This document shows, one piece after another, positions 14,761-23,237 of a stretch of DNA of 29,810 nt (position 1 is the stretch's first letter; each line of letters begins with the position of its first letter). Below the pieces are notes generated by a model that worked only from the letters and a program-made list of their open reading frames with translations, was not told where the DNA came from and searched no databases. The stretch covers positions 1 to 29,810 of the forward strand of contig CAYYYF010000014.1 in NCBI GenBank assembly GCA_964475945.1. The letters run 5' to 3'. The position numbers were made by a program, and so were the translations under genes. This DNA is from JBBIQH01 sp964475945 (GTDB lineage Archaea; Thermoproteota; Nitrososphaeria; Nitrososphaerales; Nitrosocaldaceae).

Positions 14761-16275
14761 ATGCCAATAAGGAATGGTAAGGAGTATATAGAGAGTCTAA
14801 GGAATAGAAGGATAAAGGTATACCTCTTTGGTGAACTTGTAGAGAATCCAGTAGACCATCCTATAATAAGACCATCTATAAATGCTGTTGCTGAGACCTA
14901 TGACCTTGCTGTTAGAGAGCCAGAGTTGGCTACGGCATACTCACCATTGATAGGCAAAAGGGTGAACAGGTTCCTTCATATTGCAACTAACCCTGATGAT
15001 TTGGTTAAGCAGAATGAGATGCAGAGGAAGTTAGGGCAGTTAACAGGCACATGCTTTCAGCGCTGTGTTGGTATGGATGCATTGAATGCACTATACTCAG
15101 TAACATATGAGATAGATGAGAAGTATGGCACAGAGTATCATAAGAGACTTGTAGAGTTTATCAAGTATGTGCAAGAGGAGAACCTTGTTATAGGGGGTGC
15201 AATGACAGACCCTAAAGGCGATAGGAGCAAGAACCCATCTGAGCAGGAGGATCCTGATGTATTTGTTCACGTTATAAAGAGGACAGATGAGGGTATAGTT
15301 ATAAGGGGTGCAAAGATGCATCAGACAGGGTGCATAAACTCTCACTGGATAGTAGTTATGCCTACCATGAGGCTTAAACCGGAGGAGAAGGATTATGCTG
15401 TATCATGTGCAATCCCTGTGGATGATCCTGGACTTACATTTGTGTATGGTAGGCAGTCATGTGATACAAGGAGCATGGATGGAGAGATAGATGTAGGCAA
15501 TGCACTTTATGCTGGGCAGGAGGCTATGATAATAATAGATGATGTATTTGTGCCATGGAAGTATGTATTCATGAATGGGGAGACAGAGTTTGTACCCATG
15601 CTTGTAGAGAGGTTCACAACATACCATAGGAGGAGCTATGTATGCAAGTCTGGTGTTGGTGATGTTCTTATAGGGGCAGCAGCATCCATGGCAGATTACA
15701 ATGGCATACTAGATGCATCACATATAAGGGAGAAGTTGGTTGAGATGACCTTCCTTAACGAGATAGTCTATGGTACAGGGATAGCATCATCATACAAGGC
15801 AAAGCCTACCAAGTCTGGTAACTACCTTAACGATGAGATGCTCGCAAATGTATGCAAGCACCATCTAACAAAGTTTGTATTTGAGATAGCTAGATTAGCT
15901 CAGGATATAACTGGAGGGATAGTAGCAACACTGCCATCAGAGAAGGATCTCAAGCACCCAGAGATTGGTTCTAAGTTAATGAAGTATCTCGTTGGTAGGG
16001 ATGGTGTTAATACTGAGGATAGGGTAAGGATGGCTAGGCTGATAGAGAATATGACCATGGGTAGGAATGCAGTAGGTTACCTCAGCGAGTCACTCCATGG
16101 TGCTGGTTCACCTCAGGCACAGAGGATACTCATAGCAAGGTATATGAACTTAGAGGAGAAGATGAAGCTTGCAAAGAGGCTTGCACAGGTAAGCGATATT
16201 AATAATAGCAGTAGCAATGGTAATAGTATCCTTGCTACTACAAACCTTAAAGACAAGTCAAGCAAGCATCAATAA
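14761..16275 (+). CDS. abfD: 4-Hydroxybutyryl-CoA dehydratase
   Basis: A 504-residue flavin and [4Fe-4S] radical enzyme that dehydrates 4-hydroxybutyryl-CoA to crotonyl-CoA, the signature step of the 3-hydroxypropionate/4-hydroxybutyrate CO2-fixation cycle. Candidate cluster ligands are C98 and C102 (GTCFQRCVG), H289 and C295 (YHRRSYVCKSG), matching the three-cysteine, one-histidine site of the clostridial enzyme. Further family landmarks are GAMTDPKGDRSKNP (146-159), GAKMHQTG (183-190) and ENMTMGRNAVGYLSESLHGAGSPQ near 445. The C-terminal 20 residues are a low-complexity Ser/Asn tail. It is monocistronic with its own TATA box; Trm56 ends 86 bases upstream. Confidence 0.95.
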   Translation: MPIRNGKEYIESLRNRRIKVYLFGELVENPVDHPIIRPSINAVAETYDLAVREPELATAYSPLIGKRVNRFLHIATNPDDLVKQNEMQRKLGQLTGTCFQRCVGMDALNALYSVTYEIDEKYGTEYHKRLVEFIKYVQEENLVIGGAMTDPKGDRSKNPSEQEDPDVFVHVIKRTDEGIVIRGAKMHQTGCINSHWIVVMPTMRLKPEEKDYAVSCAIPVDDPGLTFVYGRQSCDTRSMDGEIDVGNALYAGQEAMIIIDDVFVPWKYVFMNGETEFVPMLVERFTTYHRRSYVCKSGVGDVLIGAAASMADYNGILDASHIREKLVEMTFLNEIVYGTGIASSYKAKPTKSGNYLNDEMLANVCKHHLTKFVFEIARLAQDITGGIVATLPSEKDLKHPEIGSKLMKYLVGRDGVNTEDRVRMARLIENMTMGRNAVGYLSESLHGAGSPQAQRILIARYMNLEEKMKLAKRLAQVSDINNSSSNGNSILATTNLKDKSSKHQ

Positions 16276-16293
16276 TATATTAAAAGATTTAAA

Positions 16294-16303
16294 TATTTAA
16301 ATA
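16294..16303 (+). promoter_or_regulatory. TATA box of the small zinc-ribbon gene
   Basis: TATTTAAATA is centred about 26 bases before the ATG at 16325, the strongest evidence apart from the protein itself that the short frame is expressed. Confidence 0.55.
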
Positions 16304-16324
16304 CTTACTAGCAGTATTATATGC

Positions 16325-16489
16325 ATGGTTCTTAGCAATGATCTTGATATTGTAATAGATGAGTTGGATGATCATTATAGAATATATGGTAAGAGGGTTA
16401 CGGATGTAAAGTATGGTGAAGAGTGTATCTTCTGTGCTAGCAGGATAGATGAGTATGGTTTATGTGCATGTGGTGCTGGAGGCTCATGA
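16325..16489 (+). CDS. 54-residue zinc-ribbon-like protein
   Basis: A short frame starting MVLSNDLDIV. The N-terminal half is acidic and helix-like (DELDDHYRIYGKR). The C-terminal half has a CIFC knuckle (C34, C37) and a CAC pair (C47, C49) that together could hold one zinc ion. Codon use resembles the neighbours, with many AGG, ATA and GAT codons. A well-placed TATA box supports a leaderless start. Its TGA overlaps the stop of the convergent amidotransferase gene by six bases. I know no function. Confidence 0.65.
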   Translation: MVLSNDLDIVIDELDDHYRIYGKRVTDVKYGEECIFCASRIDEYGLCACGAGGS

Positions 16490-17053
16490 TAAAGCTTTCT
16501 TACCTACCTTATAGCAGAACCTCTTAATCATCTCAAACCCATGCATGCCACTAACCTCTGGGTGGAACTGTGTCCCAAATATATTCTTGCTCTTATGCAT
16601 AACAATCTCATTGCTACATGTGCTAGAGTATGCTATACTTACAAACTCTCTTGGTAGCCTTGCTATGCTATACTCATGGCTCTCATATACCTGTATAATT
16701 CCCTTATCAACTATTGGTATATTGCATTTAACATGAACATAGTTCATGCCTGTAACCTTGCAATTCTTAACTATTGTTCCATTTAGTGCAAGTGCAGTGA
16801 TCTCTAATCCATAGCATATACCTAGCAGTGGCATATCATGCATGTATACATACCTTACTATGCCCATGTTAACAACATTCATTGCTCTATTATTACTCTT
16901 CCTACCAGATAGTATTACTGCATCATAAGAGCCTACATTATAATAACTACCAATCTCATCATACCTCTTAACCTCATACTTTACCTTTAGTCTATCCAAG
17001 CATGAGAGGAGATCATTGATGAATAAGGAGCAGTTATCTACAACAAGTATCAT
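16484..17053 (-). CDS. Class I glutamine amidotransferase (GuaA glutaminase-subunit-like)
   Basis: A 189-residue single-domain class I glutaminase of the type that supplies ammonia to GMP synthetase in archaea. The nucleophile is C80 in GICYG and the other triad members are H164 and E166 (TQFHPEVSG). Two positions depart from the usual pattern. The residues after the nucleophile are GICYGLE instead of GxCxGHQ, and the oxyanion-loop motif is LSGRKSNN instead of SGGP. This makes a specialised partner, or a family other than GuaA, possible. No synthetase gene is adjacent. It follows UPF0182 in the same direction by 37 bases. Confidence 0.75.
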   Translation of the reverse strand: MILVVDNCSLFINDLLSCLDRLKVKYEVKRYDEIGSYYNVGSYDAVILSGRKSNNRAMNVVNMGIVRYVYMHDMPLLGICYGLEITALALNGTIVKNCKVTGMNYVHVKCNIPIVDKGIIQVYESHEYSIARLPREFVSIAYSSTCSNEIVMHKSKNIFGTQFHPEVSGMHGFEMIKRFCYKVGKKALS

Positions 17054-17090
17054 CTTCTTTACTTCCTTAATTCCTTACTGCTTTCCTAAA

Positions 17091-19910
17091 CTAACCCTCA
17101 CCTACTTTAATACTTACATAGTGCATCTCTGGTATACCATTAACTACCTTGATGAAACCAAGGTTAAGTGCATCACCCTCTTCCCACATTATTATCCTAT
17201 TACCCTCCATCGATGATAGGAAAGACTCTAACTCTCTCTTCATACCCTCAAACTCATCCTGTGTTAAGTAGCTTATATCCTTCTCCTTGAATGTTAATGG
17301 AACATTTATGCTTGTAGGCTTTGCTATAGTTATACCCTTATCCTGCAGTATCTGCATTATGTTACTTAACCTACTCTGCCTATCTGTACTCGTCTGATCC
17401 CTTGCTAACCCTGCCAACTTTGCTAGATATGCCTTGAATGCCTCTACAGGGGTATCCCCTAACCCAACATAGTAGTTCCCTGTGAATGCAGCACCAACAG
17501 CAGCTATCTTGCCTAACTGTGCTACCACACCTTCACTCCCAGCAGTGTATATTGGTATGAAGTAAACATCCTGCTCCCCTACCCTATATAGGATGATATC
17601 ACCTATCCTTGGGTTCCTTAGCAACGTCCTTAATGTAGCAAAGTCAGGATCCTTCTCCAGTGCTTGTTGAACAGCAGTAGTCCCTAGCAGTTGCGTGCTA
17701 GATCCTATGGGCACTTGATAGAATATAAGCTCCCCATCATTAGGGTAATTATTCCTAACTATCATATACCCTGCTAGGTTCCTCCCTGCAGCACCCCTTA
17801 ACTCTAATGATAGCAATCCTACATACTCAATATTGTTTATGTTTGGTGGTTTTGCAAATATGTAGTAAGGCTCAAGGTTGGTAGGTATCTCATAGAACTC
17901 CCTAGCAGTTATGAACGTAGATATATCAGTTACATGGTAAAAGTTATACATCTGCACCCTCCATACAAAGAGCTCTACAGGATACCTTAGCTGATCTGCA
18001 AGCCATGAAGGAACATCTCTGCTTATGTTATCTGCATCGCTGTACTGGTGAAGGAAGATGTTGGTGAAGAAGTCATCCCCTCTAACTATTATATTAACTG
18101 TGCCGTTGTAAGAGTCTATTAGTGCATAGCCTACTAGCCTGTATAATGGGTTACCGACACTCCATGGCACATTATCTGTATCAAGCCTAAGTATCAAGGG
18201 CATCAACCAGTATGTATTCTGTCCATCAGTTACAGGGATAACATCAACCCTACTTGCACCAAAGTTATAGTTGAAGTATGGATAGAGTAGATTCATTCTA
18301 TCATGTATATCCCTATACCTTAGGATATGTATAGCCTTATCTGGGTATGATAGTAGGAAGTTAGACTCAAATAGCCATGTGAGAGGGGGTCTTATGGTTA
18401 TCCCTCCCTTACCAGAGTAGAAGTACCCTTCAACCTCATCACTACTCTGCCTATCAGCAAGGAATGCTGCCCATGTACCCGAAAATAAACTACCTTCACC
18501 ATAGTATATCCGTCTTTGTGTAAAGAACTTACTACTATCCTCCTCATTACCATTATATGCGTTAAGCATGAGGAAGCCATTTGGCACATGTGTGTATACA
18601 AAGTGCTCAGCAAACCATCTATTCTCTATCTGTAATACCTCTGGTATCTTTGGTGTCATGGCAGCTGACCAGTAGAGTGTATCATTGAACCTTATTATAT
18701 CAGAGTCAGCAAAGTCAACATAGGGTATAAGACCTATTGCAGGCCTTAACTTTGCGAATGCTGCAGTCCAGTCCCATACCCTTATCTTGCTCAATAGGTC
18801 AAGGTTCTGCGCCGTATATGCCTGTATCCTAGCAGGTGCAACAGATAAGAGTTTAACATCATATGAGTACTCCTTAACCTTATCAAGCTCTGCTAGATAC
18901 CTATTTACTGTAATCTGCTGTGCAGTGTAAGGCCCTAACCACTCTATCTTCCTAGCATCTGCTATGCTATTATTTATAGCCATTATAACCCCTACTACAA
19001 CTGCTATGGATACTATGGTTAGTATCCTAACGTAAATATTGCTCCTAGATGGTAGTATTATTAGCTTTGATCTCCTCCTATCTATTATAGACCATGCTAT
19101 GAATGCTATACCTATAAGTATGGTGCCTATTATAGCATACTTTGTGTTATAGTCTATCCTTGATATGAAGAACATGTTGAATGCTGACCAGAATAGCCCT
19201 ATACCTATTATCATCTCAATCACTGATATGTAGAATAGATACCTTGGTCTTCTCTCAAGTACATCCTGGATGTAAGCCATAACAGCACTTGCTATATGGT
19301 GTATACCAACATACAGGATTAGCCTAATACCTATAACAGAGAGTAAGGGAGGGATGAATAGTGTTAATGCTGGTATCATGGGTATAACAAGGTTCTCTGC
19401 TATGCTAGGATCTGGGGAGGTTATGAATGGTAATGAGAATATATTCCCTACAGATGCTAAGCCTATATCATTGCCATCAAGCATGTATGCTAGGGTCAAA
19501 CCAAACATAACGTTAGTAAAGAATGGTGCAAGAAGGAATACCTTTGTAGCCTGCCATACTACAAAGTTTACCTTGCTTAACCTAAAGTCCTGATACTTGA
19601 TGAGTTCATTTGAGCCTCTTATGTAAGAGATTACGAATAATGTTATCCACCATATAAGAGATCTCCTGCTCCTTATATCTACCCTAACAAATGCTATTGC
19701 AGCAAGTATAAGCCCGCTTATGAATGAGTAATACAGTGGCTTTGTATAGAGGCTACCAAACTCCTCTATGTTCATTATTATTACTACTACTTGGTTACCT
19801 ATTATAGAGAAGAGAATAACACCTATAAGGGCAAGTAAGCCTACCTTGATGTAGTAGGATATATCACGCTCAGATCTACCTCTATTTACTCTTCTCCACA
19901 ACCTAACCAT
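17091..19910 (-). CDS. UPF0182 family membrane protein
   Basis: A 939-residue UPF0182 (COG1615) protein of unknown function. About seven transmembrane segments lie in residues 20-330, then a large extracytoplasmic region of some 600 residues. Family landmarks are IRVWDW with the following FADSDIIRFNDTLY stretch, ENRWFAEHFVYTHVPNG and RRIYYGEGS. A charged segment with possible coiled coil lies near the C-terminus (about 860-905). Length is at the family norm. A TATA-like ATAAAATATA (19931-19940 on the minus strand) lies about 25 bases before ATG 19910. The distribution of the family suggests an envelope role, but none is established. Confidence 0.9.
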   Translation of the reverse strand: MVRLWRRVNRGRSERDISYYIKVGLLALIGVILFSIIGNQVVVIIMNIEEFGSLYTKPLYYSFISGLILAAIAFVRVDIRSRRSLIWWITLFVISYIRGSNELIKYQDFRLSKVNFVVWQATKVFLLAPFFTNVMFGLTLAYMLDGNDIGLASVGNIFSLPFITSPDPSIAENLVIPMIPALTLFIPPLLSVIGIRLILYVGIHHIASAVMAYIQDVLERRPRYLFYISVIEMIIGIGLFWSAFNMFFISRIDYNTKYAIIGTILIGIAFIAWSIIDRRRSKLIILPSRSNIYVRILTIVSIAVVVGVIMAINNSIADARKIEWLGPYTAQQITVNRYLAELDKVKEYSYDVKLLSVAPARIQAYTAQNLDLLSKIRVWDWTAAFAKLRPAIGLIPYVDFADSDIIRFNDTLYWSAAMTPKIPEVLQIENRWFAEHFVYTHVPNGFLMLNAYNGNEEDSSKFFTQRRIYYGEGSLFSGTWAAFLADRQSSDEVEGYFYSGKGGITIRPPLTWLFESNFLLSYPDKAIHILRYRDIHDRMNLLYPYFNYNFGASRVDVIPVTDGQNTYWLMPLILRLDTDNVPWSVGNPLYRLVGYALIDSYNGTVNIIVRGDDFFTNIFLHQYSDADNISRDVPSWLADQLRYPVELFVWRVQMYNFYHVTDISTFITAREFYEIPTNLEPYYIFAKPPNINNIEYVGLLSLELRGAAGRNLAGYMIVRNNYPNDGELIFYQVPIGSSTQLLGTTAVQQALEKDPDFATLRTLLRNPRIGDIILYRVGEQDVYFIPIYTAGSEGVVAQLGKIAAVGAAFTGNYYVGLGDTPVEAFKAYLAKLAGLARDQTSTDRQSRLSNIMQILQDKGITIAKPTSINVPLTFKEKDISYLTQDEFEGMKRELESFLSSMEGNRIIMWEEGDALNLGFIKVVNGIPEMHYVSIKVGEG

Positions 19911-19957
19911 TATTGTATAATTACCTAACTTATATTTTATGTTATTAGTGCTTAAGA

Positions 19958-19973
19958 TTATTATTAATAATAA
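19958..19973. terminator. AT-only palindrome after the cobalamin gene cluster
   Basis: TTATTATTAATAATAA is a perfect 16-base palindrome 13 bases beyond the stop of the C11-methyltransferase gene and before UPF0182. It could help end the cob transcript, with a nearby T-rich stretch. As an AT-only hairpin it would be weak, so this is tentative. Confidence 0.25.
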
Positions 19974-19985
19974 ATACTACTCTTT

Positions 19986-20783
19986 TTACTTACCCCTCCT
20001 ATATCCATGCGTAAATGTAGGATCATAGACCTTTGAGTACTCATAGCCTTTAGGGCTTACAACCTCACCTACTATTATAACTGCTGTCTTGCTTATCCTT
20101 GCATCCCTTACCTTTCCTACTATATCCTGTAATGTGCCTACTATTATCTTCTCATCATCCCATGTTGCCCTGTAAACCACTGCAACAGGTGTATTTACAT
20201 CATACCCTGCATCAAGCAACTCCTTAACTATATCATTCAATAGGTGTATGCTAAGGTAGAATGCCATTGTGCATCTATGCCTTGCCAACTCCTTGATCCT
20301 CTCCCTCTCTGGCACAGGGGTTCTAAACTCAGCCCTTGTTATTATTACACTCTGCGTAACACCTGGGAGTGTAAGCTCTACCTTTAATCTAGCAGAGGCA
20401 GCGAATAATGCACTTATACCAGGTATGATCTCGCACTCTATACCCCTCTGCTCTAAGTAATCTATCTGCTCCCTTACTGCACTATACAATGTAGGATCTC
20501 CATCATGTAGCCTTAATGTTACCTTACCTCGCTCTGCACTCTTCTTTAGCACCTCTGAGATCTCAACCCTGTCCATGGATGAGGCATCATAGAGCAAGGC
20601 ATCATGCCTAGCATACTTGAGTATCTCTGGGTTAAGGAGTGAGCCTGAGTATACTATAACATCAGCACTCTCAATAAGCCTCTTTGCCTTTATTGTTAGT
20701 AGATCAGGATCCCCTGGTCCTGCACCAACAAAGTAAACCTTTGCTTTTACCTTTGCCTCTGCATCATCCTTGCTCATGCCCAC
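19986..20783 (-). CDS. cbiF/cobM: (Cobalt-)precorrin-4 C11-methyltransferase
   Basis: A 265-residue tetrapyrrole methylase of cobalamin corrin-ring synthesis that adds the C11 methyl from S-adenosylmethionine. After an extra N-terminal tail of about 15 residues come VYFVGAGPGDPDLLTIKAKR (17-36), the subgroup marker VYSGSLLNPEIL, RLHDGDPTLYSAVREQ, EIIPGISALFAA and ELTLPGVTQSVIITRAE. These agree with CbiF/CobM and not with other methylases of the pathway. Its start lies inside the end of the C20-methyltransferase gene by 20 bases, suggesting coupled translation. Confidence 0.92.
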   Translation of the reverse strand: MGMSKDDAEAKVKAKVYFVGAGPGDPDLLTIKAKRLIESADVIVYSGSLLNPEILKYARHDALLYDASSMDRVEISEVLKKSAERGKVTLRLHDGDPTLYSAVREQIDYLEQRGIECEIIPGISALFAASARLKVELTLPGVTQSVIITRAEFRTPVPERERIKELARHRCTMAFYLSIHLLNDIVKELLDAGYDVNTPVAVVYRATWDDEKIIVGTLQDIVGKVRDARISKTAVIIVGEVVSPKGYEYSKVYDPTFTHGYRRGK

Positions 20784-21507
20784 GCTTTACCACCATTATA
20801 GAGAAGTATTTACTTACACTACTTGCATTAACATCCCTTAACCTTGTAATGCTTATCAACTCCTGTCCTCCTGCTAGGTCTTGGGCAAGTGCAATATATG
20901 AACCATCTGGCATATGCTCCCTTAGTATATCTACAACATCCTTAAAGTATCTACCATCCTTAAGGAATATTATTGTATCACATAGACTTGCTATGCCCTT
21001 AACCCTTTCAAGGTCATAGCATGCTGGCACTATAGCCATTATATCATCTCCTTCAACAAGGTTCATCTTTGCTACTGATGCAAAGTATGTGAAGGATGCA
21101 ACACCAGGCACTATCTCAACCTCTATGCTACTATAGCGCTCTTTAAACTCTTTATACAGGTAGGAGAAGGTGCTATATAGGGAAGGGTCTCCAACGCATA
21201 AATATACAGTAAGTCTACCTTTCATGCACTCACTTGCTATTGCATCTGCATTGCTCCTCCATACATCCTTGAGCATGCTCTTATCCTTAACCATGGGGAA
21301 TACAAGTTCTCTAACCTCAGGCTTCACTGCTCTCTGCTCTATTACAGGCTTGACTATGCTCAATGCTATGCTCTCTTTCCCTTCCCTTGCTGTAGGTGCA
21401 AAGATAACATCAGCACTCTCTATTAGCCTTTTAGCCTTTATTGTTAGTAGATCAGGGTCCCCTGGTCCACAGCCTACGCAGTATAGCCTCATACTTGCAT
21501 GCAGCAT
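20764..21507 (-). CDS. cbiL/cobI: (Cobalt-)precorrin-2 C20-methyltransferase
   Basis: A 247-residue tetrapyrrole methylase that adds the C20 methyl in corrin synthesis. Markers are LYCVGCGPGDPDLLTIKAKR (8-27), the FAPTAREGKESIA segment characteristic of CbiL, LCVGDPSLYSTFSYL, EIVPGVASFTYFAS and FLKDGRYFKDV. ATG 21507 is used, though an in-frame ATG at 21492 (MRLYCVG) is equally possible. A TATA-like GATTAAATAAG (21524-21534, minus strand) overlaps the end of cbiT, so the two methylase genes may have their own transcript as well as reading from cbiT. Confidence 0.9.
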   Translation of the reverse strand: MLHASMRLYCVGCGPGDPDLLTIKAKRLIESADVIFAPTAREGKESIALSIVKPVIEQRAVKPEVRELVFPMVKDKSMLKDVWRSNADAIASECMKGRLTVYLCVGDPSLYSTFSYLYKEFKERYSSIEVEIVPGVASFTYFASVAKMNLVEGDDIMAIVPACYDLERVKGIASLCDTIIFLKDGRYFKDVVDILREHMPDGSYIALAQDLAGGQELISITRLRDVNASSVSKYFSIMVVKRGHEQG

Positions 21508-21524
21508 GCAGTTACTATATTATC

Positions 21525-22124
21525 TTATTTAATCTCTGCCTTCTCTGCTGCTATAACAAGCACTGGGTTCCTTGATGTAAGCATTGTACCCATGCTAACC
21601 CTCTTACCCTTGCATATTATAACTTGAGTAATATCTATGTAGTTTAGACTCAAGCCCTCAAGTGCCCTCAATGCATCATACATGCTCTCTATGAGTATCG
21701 TATCTATAACTATCCTACCATTTCCCCTTAACCTCTCATACGCTAACCTTACTATCTCATGCATATGCCTACTTGAGCCTCCTATAAATATAGCATCTGC
21801 CATAGGAACTGTATTAAGGGCATTTAGTGCATCATCATGTATTATCTCAACGTTTGTAAGGTTGAACCTCTTAACATTCTCCTGCGTTAATCTAATTGCA
21901 TCTGCATCCTTATCTATAGCATATACCTTCCCATCCTTTACTTGCAGTGCAGCCTCTACCGTTATGCTACCTGTGCCTGAGCCTATATCTATTACTGTAA
22001 ACCCTTCCTTCAGCCTAGCCTTGCTTAATGCTATTGCCCTTACCTCCTCCTTTGTTATAGGCACTTGCTCATCCCTTATGAACAACTCATCAGGTATCCC
22101 TGGGGTTCTGTAATCCCATAACAT
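21525..22124 (-). CDS. cbiT: Cobalt-precorrin-6B C15-methyltransferase (decarboxylating) CbiT
   Basis: A 199-residue Rossmann-fold methyltransferase that methylates C15 and decarboxylates the side chain at C12 in corrin synthesis. Markers are the N-terminal YRTPGIPDELFIRDE, the SAM loop VIDIGSGTGS, AIDKDADAI, and IFIGGSSRHMHEIV (the active-site region of CbiT). ATG 22124 is chosen because the TATA element at 22147-22152 lies about 25 bases upstream; the GTG at 22139 would add five residues without promoter support. It is the first gene of the cbiT-cbiL-cbiF cluster. Confidence 0.92.
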   Translation of the reverse strand: MLWDYRTPGIPDELFIRDEQVPITKEEVRAIALSKARLKEGFTVIDIGSGTGSITVEAALQVKDGKVYAIDKDADAIRLTQENVKRFNLTNVEIIHDDALNALNTVPMADAIFIGGSSRHMHEIVRLAYERLRGNGRIVIDTILIESMYDALRALEGLSLNYIDITQVIICKGKRVSMGTMLTSRNPVLVIAAEKAEIK

Positions 22125-22146
22125 AAGACTCGTAATCACATGTAGG

Positions 22147-22152
22147 ATTTAT
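22147..22152 (-). promoter_or_regulatory. TATA box of the cobalamin cluster
   Basis: ATAAAT inside GGATAAATCC (minus strand) is about 25 bases before ATG 22124. It sits just past or inside the end of the pentapeptide gene, so transcription of the two loci is separable. No cobalamin riboswitch is visible in the few bases available. Confidence 0.5.
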
Positions 22153-22154
22153 CC

Positions 22155-23237
22155 TTACTTCTTCCTCTCAAACTTCCTTCTCAATGCTATGAATGCTGAG
22201 CCTAGCACTGGTATAGCAAGTATTCTTTCGTATATATCTAATGCTTGGTTGCTCCTAGATATCTGGAAGTATGCTGCTATGCTATCTGTAAGTGCATCTA
22301 ATGCACCTACCCCTTGCATAATACGCAAGAATGCAAATACTACTATTATTAATGGTGTCCATACAATCAATGGAAGGAATACACTCTCTCCATACATTGA
22401 TAGCCATTTATATATCCAGTAGGGTATAGAGCCTAGTTTATCCCTTAGCCTACTGTTGTTGAGTAGTGATCTCCTTATAGCCTCCATCTCTCCTATGAAG
22501 AAGTTTGATGCCTCATTGAATAGCAATCTACTCTCATAATTCTTCCTTAGTTGGTTGTATATCTTTGATACATCCTCATAATTTTTATTCTTATCCATAA
22601 ATTCCTCATCTATTATTATCTTCCTCCTAACAAGAGGGAGTATGTAAAAGAGCCTCTCCTCCTTCTCCTTCCATCTTACATTATGGAACTCAAAATTGCT
22701 TAGATCAACGCCCTTGAATGATACAGCCTCTAGATTTAGAGGATTACTACTATCTCCTAGGAATCTTACCCTCTTTTTAAAGGTTGCATAATCAAACCTT
22801 ACTGGAATATCCTCTTGATTATTGGATGTAGGGAATATAATACGGTAGAAATCAACCTCGTCATCAAAATATACATTAGAGAAATAAACCAAATCCTTAA
22901 ACTTTGCAAAGAAATAAACCATATCATTAAACTTTGCACGAAAGAAATTAACCAAATTAAACTCTGCACTAATGAAATTAACCCCACCATTAAACTTTGC
23001 ACCAATGAAATAAACCATATCATTAAACTCTGCACTAGAGAAATTAACCCTACCATTAAACTTTGCATAAGAGAAATTAACCAAATTAAACTTTGCACCA
23101 AAGAAATAAACCCCACCATTAAACTTTGCATAAGAGAAATTAACCAAATTAAACTTTGCATCAGGGAAATCAACCCCACCATTAAACTCTGCATAACTAA
23201 AATTTACATCAGATACAAACACTTTATAACCAAACAT
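22155..23237 (-). CDS. Pentapeptide-repeat protein with C-terminal membrane domain
   Basis: A 360-residue protein. Residues about 10-135 are a chain of ten- and eleven-residue units (FNGGVDFPDAK, FNLVNFSYAK) typical of pentapeptide-repeat beta-helices, followed by more divergent repeats to about 190. A charged helical segment (about 205-265, with KIYNQLRKNYESRLLFNEASNFF split by the usual spacing of this family) leads to two hydrophobic segments (about 295-320 and 340-352). These resemble the two-helix channel-like domain found at the end of many archaeal pentapeptide proteins. The first ATG overlaps the end of the gene at 23224 in another frame. Together they look like one ancestral protein. 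The locus is more AT-rich than its neighbours and may be acquired. Confidence 0.75.
   Translation of the reverse strand: MFGYKVFVSDVNFSYAEFNGGVDFPDAKFNLVNFSYAKFNGGVYFFGAKFNLVNFSYAKFNGRVNFSSAEFNDMVYFIGAKFNGGVNFISAEFNLVNFFRAKFNDMVYFFAKFKDLVYFSNVYFDDEVDFYRIIFPTSNNQEDIPVRFDYATFKKRVRFLGDSSNPLNLEAVSFKGVDLSNFEFHNVRWKEKEERLFYILPLVRRKIIIDEEFMDKNKNYEDVSKIYNQLRKNYESRLLFNEASNFFIGEMEAIRRSLLNNSRLRDKLGSIPYWIYKWLSMYGESVFLPLIVWTPLIIVVFAFLRIMQGVGALDALTDSIAAYFQISRSNQALDIYERILAIPVLGSAFIALRRKFERKK
22870..23215 (-). repeat. Near-identical 30- and 33-base tandem units coding the pentapeptide array
   Basis: On the + strand the units recur as blocks such as CCATTAAACTTTGCA, ACCAAATTAAACTTTGCA and AGAAATTAACC. Several copies differ by only one to three bases, so the array looks recently expanded or homogenised. 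One unit (coding NDMVYFFAK) is one residue shorter than its sister NDMVYFIGAK. Confidence 0.8.
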
